A DNA stretch of 64,000 bases from Opacimonas sp002292215. Its GTDB lineage: Bacteria; Pseudomonadota; Gammaproteobacteria; Enterobacterales; Alteromonadaceae. Each line of letters starts with the position of its first letter. The stretch's first letter is position 1. The position numbers were made by a program, and so were the translations under genes. Positions 27,087-36,427 of the stretch are shown piece by piece. Location: assembly GCA_943846745.1 (NCBI GenBank), contig OX044360.1:868001-932000 (forward strand), given 5' to 3'. The notes beneath the pieces are model-generated. The model did not search any database, had not been told where the DNA came from, and worked only from the letters and a program-made list of their open reading frames with translations.

Positions 27087-28186
27087 GCCTTTTTCCTGTC
27101 TAGTTTCAGTGATTGTGTCGAACAATACATATCAACGCCTTCATTGACTTGGCGTTGACACTGTAAATCGTCATTGGCTGCTAGCCAATTAAGATGAGCA
27201 AGGGTTTCCCCTAAAGCCATTAATGTGTCAATGGGTGAAAGCTTTCGATTAAATAAATGCTGCATCGCTTCATAGGCATTAAATTGCGAATGATGTCTGG
27301 CAAAATCTTGGAGTGTTGACAGCGTGTCGAAATGATGATCAATGAGCTGCTGAGCCCGCACATGCATTTGCGTAAATATCGGTCCATGCGCCGGCATAAC
27401 GAGTGTGTTTGCATCCAGTGATTGTATTTGTTTTAATGAACGCAACCAGTTTTTTAACGGTTGTCCCATTGGTTCTATCTCACTAACCAGAATATTTGAG
27501 CTGATGTGCGGTAATAATTGATCGCCCGCCAACAATAATTTGTCTTCTTCACAGTATAAACACGCATGTTCCGGCGAATGGCCTTCCCCAATAACTATCC
27601 GCCATCGGCGCTTACCTATCGTCAATACATCATCATGACGAAGTCGGTTAAACTTGCTAGGCCTATGCTCCATAAAGGGGTCTTTTTTACATGCTTCAAA
27701 TATTTTTTCGACCGTATCTAATGGCACACCTGCATGTTGATAAAACTGACGTTGATGACTATTACCTAAGGTATCTAATGCTCGACTATGTGTCGCTAAC
27801 GTATAAAATTCACCATATGTCATGAACAAAGGTATGTTAAATGTATCCATTAGCCACTGGGCTAAACTACTATGGTCATAATGAAAATGCGTGCAGATCA
27901 AACCTTTTATAGGCTTGATTTGGCAATGATTCTCAGCTACAACAAGCCATAATTCTTTGGTTTTGTTAGTATGCAGTCCTGTATCAATAATAAACCATCC
28001 ATCATCGTCCTCTAATAGGTACAAGTTGATATGATCAAGTGCCATCGGCATTGGCATTCTGATCCACAAAATACCTTCTGTAATTTGTATAGCTGTTCCG
28101 TTGGCTTTTGGTGCCATTAAGGGATAGTCTAAAGCACTATTTCGTTCTTTGTCTGTGCGAACTTTACCCGCCAGGTTAGATTTCAT
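27083..28186 (-). CDS. Metallo-beta-lactamase-fold hydrolase
   Basis: A 367-residue hydrolase with a two-metal MBL site: HFHYDH in ICTHFHYDHSSLA, a His in GEGHSPEHACLY, Asp in LLLAGDQLL and a late His in VMPAHGPI. The start at 28186 has GGAG 5 nt before it; an ATG seven codons earlier has none. The C-terminal helical domain is typical of the larger LACTB2/glyoxalase II-like branch. It is the first gene of a unit that begins at an operator (28262-28279). In catabolic clusters such proteins often act as thioesterases, which is a reasonable guess here given the acyl-CoA genes downstream. Confidence 0.82.
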   Translation of the reverse strand: MKSNLAGKVRTDKERNSALDYPLMAPKANGTAIQITEGILWIRMPMPMALDHINLYLLEDDDGWFIIDTGLHTNKTKELWLVVAENHCQIKPIKGLICTHFHYDHSSLAQWLMDTFNIPLFMTYGEFYTLATHSRALDTLGNSHQRQFYQHAGVPLDTVEKIFEACKKDPFMEHRPSKFNRLRHDDVLTIGKRRWRIVIGEGHSPEHACLYCEEDKLLLAGDQLLPHISSNILVSEIEPMGQPLKNWLRSLKQIQSLDANTLVMPAHGPIFTQMHVRAQQLIDHHFDTLSTLQDFARHHSQFNAYEAMQHLFNRKLSPIDTLMALGETLAHLNWLAANDDLQCQRQVNEGVDMYCSTQSLKLDRKKA

Positions 28187-28261
28187 CCGGTCTCCAAAAA
28201 ATGCCATAGTCGATACAAGAATTAACTTTATTTATAAGAAAACATTTAAGGATTTGGTAAT

Positions 28262-28279
28262 ACGTCCAAAAGGACGATG
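28262..28279. promoter_or_regulatory. Palindromic operator between divergent MBL and MFS genes
   Basis: ACGTCCAAAAGGACGATG, a CGTCC-N4-GGACG palindrome, in the 151-bp divergent region. One site could control both directions. Confidence 0.8.
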
Positions 28280-28337
28280 CCGTAATTCTTACTAAGGTTA
28301 ATCTTGTGTTAATTACTTGTAACCAGAGGTGTAGTAA

Positions 28338-29684
28338 ATGCAAGCCAACCATAGCGCACTAAGCCCAGTTAGAACAAGAATAACGCTGTTCTTATTAGCT
28401 TTAATTTATGTTTTTTCTTACATAGACCGTAATTTGATTGCAATTGTCATTGAGCCCATAAAACAAGAGTTTGGTGTATCTGATACCGTTATGGGTGCGG
28501 TAAGTGGGCTTGCATTTGCAGTACTTTATTCCGTGTTTAGTTTTCCATTAAGCCGCTTAGCAGACAGCGGTGTGAATCGAAAAAGTATTGTTGCAGTATG
28601 CTGTGGACTATGGAGCTTAGCGACTATGGCAAGTGGTATGGTCGGACAGTTTTGGCAATTTGTCATCTTTCGTATGACCGTTGCTATCGGTGAGGCAGGA
28701 GGTACATCGCCGTCTATATCAATGGTGTCTGATTTGTATCCGCCGCATAAACGATCCTTTGCAATTAGTCTATACATGCTCGGTCCGCATATTGGTTTAC
28801 TGGCAGCAATGGCATTAGGTGGCTGGATTGCCCAAGAATTTGGCTGGCGCGCAGTATTTATCTTTTTTGGTGCTCCGGGCATTGTGATCGCTTTATTGCT
28901 TTATATTTTCGGCAGAGATCCTGGCATGGGTGTCTACGATACTGAAGCCGAAAAACAAGTACGTTTGCAACCTCAAGGTAAATTTTTTAACGACCTGCGT
29001 GACATTATAAAAATAAAAGGATTTTTGTATATCTGTATGGGTACTGCCGTTGCTGGTATGGTCGGTTACGGATACGGTATCTGGGCACCCACATTTATGG
29101 TTCGAAATTTTGATATGACATTAGCGCACGCTGGGTTGTCATTCGGTTTAGCTAGCGGTGTGTTCGCTGCAGTCGGCTCAATGTTTAGCGGTTATTATTG
29201 CGATAAGTTATGCCGTACTAATACGCGCTGGCAACTACGTATGCCGGTTATCGGTGTATTGTTGAGTATTCCATTTGGCTGTGGTTTTCTTTTTTGGCCA
29301 GCAGATGCAATTTGGCAACTAGGTAGTGTCAAAATACCTCATGCGATTATCTTTGCAGCCGGTTTTAGTTTCTTCAACAGTTGGTGGCCAACACTTGCTT
29401 TCGCTGCAGTGAGTAAATTAGTAAACAGCAAACAACGTGCCACGAGTATTGCAATGCTAGCACTATTTTTAACCTTATTTGGCGCGGGTATCGGCCCATT
29501 GTTAACCGGCACATTTAGTGATCTATTCTCACAAACAGATGCTGGTGAAGGCTTGCAATATGCCATTCTATTGATGCTTATGATGTTGGTGTTGTCAGCA
29601 TTGTTTTATCACAAAGCCATCGCGCCTTACTTCACACACATGACCAATATTGCAACCAATGAGCAGATAGCGGCTAAGTTATAA
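28338..29684 (+). CDS. MFS transporter, Spinster-like, probable steroid or bile-acid carrier
   Basis: A 448-residue inner-membrane carrier with twelve predicted helices and the major-facilitator landmark of the Spinster-type branch: YIDRNLIAIVIEPIKQEFGVSD after helix 1, then SFPLSRLADSGVNRKSI between helices 2 and 3 and an acidic residue in VAIGEAGGTS. It is followed by kshA 72 nt later in the same direction. A paralogue sits after hsaF (36.4 kb). The location directly before a steroid hydroxylase gene, behind a catabolic operator, makes import of steroid substrate the best inference. Direction and substrate are not proven by sequence. Confidence 0.87.
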   Translation: MQANHSALSPVRTRITLFLLALIYVFSYIDRNLIAIVIEPIKQEFGVSDTVMGAVSGLAFAVLYSVFSFPLSRLADSGVNRKSIVAVCCGLWSLATMASGMVGQFWQFVIFRMTVAIGEAGGTSPSISMVSDLYPPHKRSFAISLYMLGPHIGLLAAMALGGWIAQEFGWRAVFIFFGAPGIVIALLLYIFGRDPGMGVYDTEAEKQVRLQPQGKFFNDLRDIIKIKGFLYICMGTAVAGMVGYGYGIWAPTFMVRNFDMTLAHAGLSFGLASGVFAAVGSMFSGYYCDKLCRTNTRWQLRMPVIGVLLSIPFGCGFLFWPADAIWQLGSVKIPHAIIFAAGFSFFNSWWPTLAFAAVSKLVNSKQRATSIAMLALFLTLFGAGIGPLLTGTFSDLFSQTDAGEGLQYAILLMLMMLVLSALFYHKAIAPYFTHMTNIATNEQIAAKL

Positions 29685-29756
29685 CTGCAATACGCAGTTT
29701 TTAGCTCGGCTAACATTTTATTTATAAGACCATTAACGACATACAAAGGAGTATTT

Positions 29757-30851
29757 ATGGCCACTTCACAAGATTATCGTCTCGGCGATTATACCTTCCC
29801 TCGCGGCTGGTTCATGATAGCTACAGCTGAAGAAATTAATACACACAAACCTGTGGCAGTTCGATTTTTTGGCAGAGATTTTGCGCTTTATCGCGGACGA
29901 GCGACAGGCAGAGTGGTATTGCTTGACGCTTTCTGCCCGCATATGAAAACACATTTAGCAGCAGACAATGATACCTCATATGTCATCATTGATGGCGGTG
30001 GCACCAATATTGAAGGGGATAGCATACGCTGTCCTTACCATGCATGGCGCTTTGGGCCAGATGGTCAATGCGATGATATTCCTTATCATGAAGGACCGAT
30101 TCCAAAAACAGCGTGTATTAAAGCATGGCCCGTTGCTGAGAGCATGGGGGCAATTTGGATCTGGCACGATCCTGAAAACGGTGAGCCAGAATGGGATCAT
30201 CCAAGTCTTCCTGAGTGGGATGACAAAGCCTGGGTACATTGGCGTTTTGATGATCTAGGTATACTTGAACAACATCCACAAGAAGTCATCGACAACATTT
30301 GTGACTATGGACACCTAAGTCCGATTCATGGCTCTACCGTTGAACGTTACGAAAATGAATTTAGTGGTCATCTAGCCACACAACGTCAGTGCGGCGGGCA
30401 TCGCACTTTAGTTGGTGCAGATGGGGAGAGTCCAATATTGCATACTGTGACGACTTATCATGGTCCAGGTGTCTTGTTATCACACTTGACGGGTTTTTAT
30501 GAATCCCATCTTATGATAGTGCATACCCCTGTAGAGGATGGTTCCATCAAAGTATGGCATGCATTACTCGTTAAATCTCCTGGAGGCCATGCCGAAGCAA
30601 CGGTAGAAGATGGCATTGCAGCGCGTCAATTCCAAGATGCCAGTAAAGCGGCATTTATGCAAGATTTCCAAGTTTGGGTCAATAAAGCACCGTGTTTAAA
30701 TGGATTATTTTTACCTAGCGATGGTCCGTTTATGAAAGCCCGAATTTGGTATAAGCAATTTTATAATCCAAGAGCACGCAAAGAAGAATTCCAATCCAAA
30801 GTTAACGGCATGTATGTGCCAAAAGGCGCAATAGCGTATACTGAAGAATAA
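29757..30851 (+). CDS. kshA: 3-ketosteroid 9-alpha-hydroxylase, oxygenase component
   Basis: Rieske non-heme iron oxygenase that hydroxylates C9 of 3-ketosteroids. With KstD action, this triggers opening of ring B and aromatisation of ring A. The Rieske cluster is ligated by Cys60 and His62 (FCPHMKTHL) and Cys92 and His95 (CPYHAW). The mononuclear iron site is NICDYGHLSPIHG, with Asn180, Asp183, His186 and His191. The length (364 residues) is normal for KshA. AAAGGAG lies ahead of the ATG. It needs an electron donor, KshB, which is not in this window. A bidirectional terminator follows. Confidence 0.92.
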   Translation: MATSQDYRLGDYTFPRGWFMIATAEEINTHKPVAVRFFGRDFALYRGRATGRVVLLDAFCPHMKTHLAADNDTSYVIIDGGGTNIEGDSIRCPYHAWRFGPDGQCDDIPYHEGPIPKTACIKAWPVAESMGAIWIWHDPENGEPEWDHPSLPEWDDKAWVHWRFDDLGILEQHPQEVIDNICDYGHLSPIHGSTVERYENEFSGHLATQRQCGGHRTLVGADGESPILHTVTTYHGPGVLLSHLTGFYESHLMIVHTPVEDGSIKVWHALLVKSPGGHAEATVEDGIAARQFQDASKAAFMQDFQVWVNKAPCLNGLFLPSDGPFMKARIWYKQFYNPRARKEEFQSKVNGMYVPKGAIAYTEE

Positions 30852-30891
30852 GTTTTGGATATCTAGCGTTTTGATGCTATCAACCTGTTTT

Positions 30892-30922
30892 AAAAAAAAT
30901 GCAGCTATTAAGCTGCATTTTT
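30892..30922. terminator. Bidirectional rho-independent terminator
   Basis: Perfect hairpin ATGCAGCT, loop ATTA, AGCTGCAT, with eight A on the left and five T on the right. It serves kshA on the plus strand and the aldehyde dehydrogenase on the minus strand. Confidence 0.92.
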
Positions 30923-30942
30923 CACCTAAAACATTTAAAAAA

Positions 30943-32379
30943 TTAATCTGCGCAGACTTGCGCTACCATCATTGCTTTAAATTGGTCATGATGCGGAGGT
31001 AACAAGCCCCACTCCCCTCTTGGATCATGCTCAGGTGCAACAAATACTGTTCTGGCGTGACTCAGCGCTTTAAAACCCTCATGCCCATGATAATGTCCCA
31101 TGCCAGATGCCCCTACCCCACCAAAAGGGGCGTCATGCATCGCAGCATGTATCAAGCAATCATTAATAGACACACCACCGGATGATGTATTAACTAACAC
31201 ATTATCAAGTTCGGCTTGATTCTCACCAAAATAATACAGGGCAAGTGGTTTGTCACGCTGGTTAATGTCGTCAATCACGTCACTAATATCGTCATAAGGC
31301 TGCAACACAGCAGCAGGACCAAATATTTCCTCCTGCATAATACGAGTGGATTTAGCGGGCGCGATAACCAAGTGAAGCGGCAATCTCTTGTCTTGTGAGA
31401 CACATGCTTGCAGATCAGCAACACTATGACTAGCTCGCACATCACAACCACTATCTTGAGCTTGTTTAATCACATCAACAACTCTTTGGCAATGTGCTTG
31501 ATTGACAATTGGTACCACATCAGCGTTGTTAGTAATTTTAGGGAAAAGAGACTTATAAGTCTCTAGAATCAACGACGCAGCTTGCTCGATGTTATGCTTG
31601 GGTACGTAAATTATATCGGGGCTGATACAGAGCTGGCCACCATTGTTACTTTTAGCTATGGCTATGCGCTTGCATGTTTCTTCCAAATCACAACTGTCAC
31701 TTATCACTACCGGTGACTTTCCTCCTAATTCAAGAGTAACTGGGACTAAATTCTGTGCAGCAGCCTGCATGATTTTTTTACCAACAGCCGAACTCCCCGT
31801 AAATATTAGATGGTCAAAAGGTAGATGGCTAAATTCAACACCTACTTTTACACCTCCATTTACCACCCCTACGATAAGAGGATCAAGCTCTTTTGCGAAA
31901 ACTGATGCAAGCACATCTGCTGTCTTAGACGTGACCTCTGAAGGTTTGAGTATTGCACGGTTACCAGCAGCTAATACGCAAGCTAACGGTGAGAGTAAGG
32001 TATACAAGGGCGCATTCCATGTACCAATAATTCCCACACTACCCTTAGCTTGATATTCGATTCGTGCAGTACTGCCCAGCTGGTCATATGGAGAAAATAC
32101 TTGACGATTGTCACTCACCATCCAACTATCCAGATGATCTCGCGCATACTTAAGGCTAGCAAGTGAACCTAGTATGTCATTCATCACAGAAAAGCCTTGG
32201 CTGCGCCCTGCAAAATCAAGTTCCATGGCTTCAACAAACTCTTGGTGGTGTGCGACAACAACATCTATCACTTGTTGCAAACGCTTGCGCCTTTGGTCTG
32301 CGCTAACAAGCCGATGTTTAATATGATCTTGCTGCTGAGCGTTTAATAGTTCTGCCATTGAATCCAATTGCTGAGTCAT
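30943..32379 (-). CDS. Aldehyde dehydrogenase (coniferyl-aldehyde type), possible steroid aldehyde dehydrogenase
   Basis: A 478-residue NAD(P)-dependent aldehyde dehydrogenase. The active site has Glu217 in LELGGKSP and nucleophile Cys251 in NNGGQLCIS; EEIFGP and the NAD-site LKPSE are also present. It belongs to the class 3/coniferyl-aldehyde branch, judged from the short N-terminus and the C-terminal GHYHGHEGFKALSHARTV. Bile-acid side-chain degradation in Pseudomonas sp. Chol1 goes through a C22 steroid aldehyde that is oxidised by an aldehyde dehydrogenase (Sad). An aldolase-like gene for that route is present at 53.9 kb, so this is a good candidate. It is a single-gene unit, divergent from hsaB, and shares two operators with it. 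Confidence 0.85.
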   Translation of the reverse strand: MTQQLDSMAELLNAQQQDHIKHRLVSADQRRKRLQQVIDVVVAHHQEFVEAMELDFAGRSQGFSVMNDILGSLASLKYARDHLDSWMVSDNRQVFSPYDQLGSTARIEYQAKGSVGIIGTWNAPLYTLLSPLACVLAAGNRAILKPSEVTSKTADVLASVFAKELDPLIVGVVNGGVKVGVEFSHLPFDHLIFTGSSAVGKKIMQAAAQNLVPVTLELGGKSPVVISDSCDLEETCKRIAIAKSNNGGQLCISPDIIYVPKHNIEQAASLILETYKSLFPKITNNADVVPIVNQAHCQRVVDVIKQAQDSGCDVRASHSVADLQACVSQDKRLPLHLVIAPAKSTRIMQEEIFGPAAVLQPYDDISDVIDDINQRDKPLALYYFGENQAELDNVLVNTSSGGVSINDCLIHAAMHDAPFGGVGASGMGHYHGHEGFKALSHARTVFVAPEHDPRGEWGLLPPHHDQFKAMMVAQVCAD

Positions 32380-32517
32380 GGACTAGTTCCTTTGATTATA
32401 AGTAGATTAAATGCTAAACGAATGTGTAATTAATTAACAGACCTGAATGTTCTTAACGATATTTAATACACGTTTCGCTCCAATATTACAAACCTAATAT
32501 ATTTGTACATATCTATC

Positions 32518-32535
32518 CTCGTCCAATTGGACGAG
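32518..32535. promoter_or_regulatory. Palindromic operator (perfect)
   Basis: CTCGTCCAATTGGACGAG is a perfect 18-bp palindrome, the most symmetric of the seven sites. Confidence 0.85.
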
Positions 32536-32611
32536 CGTTGAACATACTACTTATTATTTATGCATAATATCGCTCCCTTTATAAGTAAAAAATGTAGCAA
32601 ATATAATGTTT

Positions 32612-32628
32612 AGTCCATAAAGACGATG
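32612..32628 (+). promoter_or_regulatory. Palindromic operator, hsaB-proximal
   Basis: AGTCCATAAAGACGATG, 59 nt before the hsaB start. On the other strand it reads CATCGTCTTTATGGACT. Confidence 0.78.
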
Positions 32629-32687
32629 ATGCGAAACGAGCTTGTTAAGATACTGTTTAAACTGAATGCTTAAAAAGGTAAATTACC

Positions 32688-33665
32688 ATGGCACCACAAG
32701 AATTCGACACCATTGCTTTTAGAAATGCACTTGGCAGTTTTACAACTGGTGTAACCATTATCACGGCAACAGCTCCTGACGGTACCCCTGTCGGGTTAAC
32801 TGCGAACAGCTTTAACTCTGTATCTTTAGAACCGCCTATGGTGTTATGGAGTTTAGCCAAAACCTCACTCAGTTTAGACGCGTTCAATGAAGCAATACAC
32901 TGGAATGTGCATGTGTTGTCGCAAGATCAACAAGATTTATCGAATACGTTTGCCTCACGCGGTGAAAATAAATTTCAAGGTATAGCACTCGATAAAGGCA
33001 TCAGTGATGCCCCTTTAATACCTAACTGCAGTGCACGTTTTCAATGCAAAAATATCGTCACGCACGATGGCGGCGACCACCTTATTTATATTGGCGAAGT
33101 CCTTAGCTTTGATCAACAAACACTACCTCCCTTAGTATTTCAACAAGGGCAATATGCTATGACGGCTCGTAAGCCATGGGAAGGAGTCGCACTTTCCTCA
33201 GAGCCTAGTTCACCTCAGTGCAGTTATAATGAAGATTTATTAGGCTATTTACTTGGCCGTTCGCACTTTCAAATGCTGTTTCGTATGCGTAAAGTATTTG
33301 ATGAACAGGCTCATGAAGACTCACATTTTTTTGCATTGTCAGTTCTCAATATTCAATCACGTTTAACCTTAGAGCAACTCAATGATCATATTGAGTACAC
33401 TGGGCACAGCTTGGCAGACAGCGACATAGAATTCCTCATCAACCAAGATCTTATAGAGATACTAGACGATGAACATTACCAGTTAACTGATCATGGGCGT
33501 GAAACATCACTGGTCCATATTGCTCAAGCAAAGGCGATTGAAGAAGAACTTATCGAAAAACTTGGCGTAGGCGATGTGATGGCGTTAAAACTACTGCTTA
33601 AGCGCTTAATTACTAGCACCGATCCCGGTTTACCTGATTTATGGAAAACGCAGGAGCCTAAATAG
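32688..33665 (+). CDS. hsaB: Flavin reductase of the HsaAB monooxygenase, with extra winged-helix domain
   Basis: Supplies reduced flavin to HsaA. Residues 1-165 are a flavin-reductase (HpaC-like) domain, with FTTGVTIITA, VGLTANSFNSVSLEPPMVLWSL and HLIYIGEVLSF. Actinobacterial HsaB proteins are only about 190 residues; this one is 325. Residues about 185-315 form a helix-rich winged-helix domain resembling MarR (FRMRKVFDEQ, LTLEQLNDHI, LIEILDDEHYQLTDHGRE). The same fusion is known in the reductase C1 of Acinetobacter p-hydroxyphenylacetate hydroxylase, where the MarR-like part senses the aromatic substrate and gates flavin reduction. It is the first gene of the hsaB-hsaE-hsaG-hsaF operon. Confidence 0.85.
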   Translation: MAPQEFDTIAFRNALGSFTTGVTIITATAPDGTPVGLTANSFNSVSLEPPMVLWSLAKTSLSLDAFNEAIHWNVHVLSQDQQDLSNTFASRGENKFQGIALDKGISDAPLIPNCSARFQCKNIVTHDGGDHLIYIGEVLSFDQQTLPPLVFQQGQYAMTARKPWEGVALSSEPSSPQCSYNEDLLGYLLGRSHFQMLFRMRKVFDEQAHEDSHFFALSVLNIQSRLTLEQLNDHIEYTGHSLADSDIEFLINQDLIEILDDEHYQLTDHGRETSLVHIAQAKAIEEELIEKLGVGDVMALKLLLKRLITSTDPGLPDLWKTQEPK

Positions 33666-34453
33666 TGAAAAAACTATATCAAAAACTAGCCATTGAATTA
33701 GTCGATGCACAAAAAAACAGGCAAACTGTAGCTCCACTGATACATCGCTTCCCGGATTTAACCATCGACGACGCTTATCAAATTTCACTCGAAACCTTAA
33801 ACCTAAAAACTCAAGCCGGTGAAACGATTGTCGGAAAAAAAATTGGTGTCACCAGCGAAGCTGTACAAAAGATGTTAAATGTACATCAGCCTGATTTTGG
33901 TTTCCTCACCGATGTCATGCACTATGAAGATGGTAGTGCTATTAGCCTGAAAAAAGCGCAGTTAATTCAACCCCGCGCTGAGGGTGAGATTGCGTTTTGT
34001 TTAAAACACGACATCAAAGGTCCCGGTGTGACAGCGCAAGATATCCTTGATGCAACACTGTGGGTGGCACCGTGTTTTGAAATTGTCGATTCGCGCATCG
34101 AAAATTGGAATATTAGCATTGTTGATACAGTTGCTGATAACGCTTCATGCGGCGTATTTGTTATAGGTAAACAGCGTATTAATCCTAATTCAATTGATTT
34201 GGCTACTGCACAAATGCACATTGAACACAATGGCCAACCGGCTGGCTCAGGTATTGGTGCTGCTGTTCAAGGGCATCCAGCACAAGCTGTTGCCTGGCTA
34301 GCTAATACCCTCGGTGAATATGGTATTGAATTTAAGCAAGGTGAAATTATCTTATCGGGTGCACTTGCTCCACTCATAGATGCAAAAGCGGGCGATGTGT
34401 TTAGCATGACCATAGAAGGTCTTGGTTCTTGCTCAGTCAGCTTTCGTGAATAA
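33665..34453 (+). CDS. hsaE: 2-hydroxyhexa-2,4-dienoate hydratase
   Basis: Adds water to the C6 dienoate released by HsaD, giving 4-hydroxy-2-oxohexanoate for HsaF. A 262-residue hydratase of the MhpD/TesE family, with VGKKIGVTSEAVQKMLNVHQPDFG, the metal-ligand acidic residues in PRAEGEIAF and in CFEIVDSRIENW, and AAVQGHPAQAVAWLAN. It starts with a GTG that shares one base with the hsaB stop (TAGTG), with AGGAG about 8 nt upstream. Coupled translation with hsaB is expected. Confidence 0.92.
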   Translation: MKKLYQKLAIELVDAQKNRQTVAPLIHRFPDLTIDDAYQISLETLNLKTQAGETIVGKKIGVTSEAVQKMLNVHQPDFGFLTDVMHYEDGSAISLKKAQLIQPRAEGEIAFCLKHDIKGPGVTAQDILDATLWVAPCFEIVDSRIENWNISIVDTVADNASCGVFVIGKQRINPNSIDLATAQMHIEHNGQPAGSGIGAAVQGHPAQAVAWLANTLGEYGIEFKQGEIILSGALAPLIDAKAGDVFSMTIEGLGSCSVSFRE

Positions 34454-34478
34454 CATTTAACCCATTAGGGAAAAGTAT

Positions 34479-35396
34479 ATGAAAAAGATTAAATGCGCCT
34501 TAATTGGTTCAGGCAATATTGGCACAGACTTGTTGTATAAACTGCAGCGCAGCGAAATATTAGAACCCGTTTGGATGGTAGGCATAGATGCTGATTCTGA
34601 GGGGTTAGCGCGAGCAAAAGCGCTAGGATTAAAAACAACCGCTGAAGGGATTGATGGGTTGATCCCGCATATCGAGTCAGATGAAATAAAAATTGCATTT
34701 GATGCCACATCTGCTTACGTACATGCTACCAACTCAGCCAAAGTCAACGCAAAAGGCGTATTAATGATTGATTTGACGCCGGCTGCGATTGGTCCATTTT
34801 GTGTACCACCTGTTAATTTACATCAACTAGACAGCTCGGTATTAAATGTCAACATGGTGACCTGTGGTGGTCAAGCAACTATTCCTATGGTTGCAGCCGT
34901 CTCACGTGTTCAAGCAGTAGAATATGGCGAGATTGTTGCCACAGTATCATCTAAATCAGTCGGTCCTGGTACGCGTCAAAATATCGATGAGTTTACACGC
35001 ACTACATCAGGGGCTGTTGAACGTATCGGTGGCGCCAAAAAAGGCAAGGCAATTATTATTATCAATCCCGCAGAGCCGCCACTGTTAATGCGTGATACGA
35101 TCCACTGTTTGACTGAAGATGAACCAGACCAAGCAGCCATTACCGAATCAGTGCACCAAATGATTGCTGAAGTACAAAAATATGTGCCCGGATATACGCT
35201 TAAAAATGGCCCCGTATTTGATGGACGAAAAGTCTCTATTTTTCTAGAAGTGGAAGGCTTAGGCGATTATTTACCAAAATATGCAGGTAATCTTGACATT
35301 ATGACTGCAGCGGCTGCGCGCACAGCAGAAATGTTTGCGCAGCAAATGCTTGATGGAACAGTTACTAGCAGTCAACATGTAGGAGTTAACTCATGA
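34479..35396 (+). CDS. hsaG: Acylating aldehyde dehydrogenase (propionaldehyde/acetaldehyde)
   Basis: Converts the aldehyde produced by HsaF to acyl-CoA with NAD and CoA; in steroid pathways the aldehyde is propionaldehyde. A 305-residue member of the MhpF/BphJ family. It has the Rossmann motif IGSGNIGTDL (9-18) and catalytic Cys129 in MVTCGGQATIP. It should form a channelling complex with HsaF, whose start overlaps its stop by ATGA. Confidence 0.93.
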   Translation: MKKIKCALIGSGNIGTDLLYKLQRSEILEPVWMVGIDADSEGLARAKALGLKTTAEGIDGLIPHIESDEIKIAFDATSAYVHATNSAKVNAKGVLMIDLTPAAIGPFCVPPVNLHQLDSSVLNVNMVTCGGQATIPMVAAVSRVQAVEYGEIVATVSSKSVGPGTRQNIDEFTRTTSGAVERIGGAKKGKAIIIINPAEPPLLMRDTIHCLTEDEPDQAAITESVHQMIAEVQKYVPGYTLKNGPVFDGRKVSIFLEVEGLGDYLPKYAGNLDIMTAAAARTAEMFAQQMLDGTVTSSQHVGVNS

Positions 35397-36427
35397 ATTT
35401 AAAAGACAAAAAAGTAACCCTGCACGACATGTCGCTGAGGGATGGTATGCATGCAAAACAACACCAAATCAGCATTGACCAAATGGTCGCTGTTGCCACA
35501 GGCTTAGACCAAGCCGGCATTCCCTTAATTGAAGTTACCCATGGTGACGGTTTAGGGGGAGCATCACTAAACTATGGTTTCCCTGCGCATACCGATGAAG
35601 AGTATTTAAGTGCTGTTGTACCGAAAATGAAAAATGCAAAGATTTCCGCATTATTAATTCCAGGTATTGGTACCGTTGACCATTTAAAAATGGCACACGA
35701 CCATGGCGTAAGTACCATTCGTGTTGCAACCCACTGTACTGAAGCGGATGTATCTGAACAACATATTAGCGCGGCACGTAAAATGGGTTTAGATACCGTT
35801 GGCTTTTTGATGATGGGACACATGATTAGTCCAGAAGAATTACTGGTCCAAGCTAAGCTTATGGAATCATATGGTGCTAACTGTATCTATTGTACTGATT
35901 CAGCTGGTTACATGTTGCCAGATGATGTAACACAACGTATTGGTTTATTTGCCAGTGAGTTACATAAAGACACCGAAATTGGCTTTCATGGCCATCACAA
36001 TCTTGGAATGAGTATTGCCAATTCGCTCGCAGCAATCGAAGCGGGTGCAAAACGTATTGATGGTTCAGTTGCCGGTTTAGGTGCGGGAGCTGGAAATACG
36101 CCATTAGAAGTATTCACTGCGGTCTTGGATCGTATGGGGGCAAATCATGGCATTGATTTATACAAAATAATGGATGTGGCCGAAGATCTAGTTGTACCTA
36201 TGATGGACCAACCGATCCGCATTGATAGAAACTCGTTAACCTTAGGCTATGCCGGCGTGTATTCTTCATTTTTATTATTTGCAGAACGAGCAGAAAAGAA
36301 ATATGGCGTGCCTGCCAGAGACATTTTGCTTGAACTTGGGCGCATGAAAACCGTTGGCGGACAAGAAGATATGATCGACGACACCGCAATGACAATGGCT
36401 AAAGCCCTAAAGGCTAAACACGCTTGA
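35393..36427 (+). CDS. hsaF: 4-hydroxy-2-oxohexanoate aldolase
   Basis: Cleaves 4-hydroxy-2-oxohexanoate into pyruvate and propionaldehyde. A 344-residue DRE-TIM metalloaldolase of the MhpE/BphI family. The metal/active-site motif is HDMSLRDGMHAKQHQ near residue 11 (Asp and Arg catalytic), and the two His metal ligands are in GFHGHHNLGMS. AGGAG sits within the end of hsaG. The downstream MFS gene starts at a TTG overlapping this gene's stop codon. Confidence 0.93.
   Translation: MNLKDKKVTLHDMSLRDGMHAKQHQISIDQMVAVATGLDQAGIPLIEVTHGDGLGGASLNYGFPAHTDEEYLSAVVPKMKNAKISALLIPGIGTVDHLKMAHDHGVSTIRVATHCTEADVSEQHISAARKMGLDTVGFLMMGHMISPEELLVQAKLMESYGANCIYCTDSAGYMLPDDVTQRIGLFASELHKDTEIGFHGHHNLGMSIANSLAAIEAGAKRIDGSVAGLGAGAGNTPLEVFTAVLDRMGANHGIDLYKIMDVAEDLVVPMMDQPIRIDRNSLTLGYAGVYSSFLLFAERAEKKYGVPARDILLELGRMKTVGGQEDMIDDTAMTMAKALKAKHA

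Larger units (their letters stand above)
32380..32687. promoter_or_regulatory. 308-bp divergent control region, aldehyde dehydrogenase / hsaB
   Basis: AT-rich (about 68% AT by eye) and non-coding. It holds two copies of the island palindrome, at 32518-32535 and 32612-32628, with centres about 94 bp apart. No other structure seen. Confidence 0.7.
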
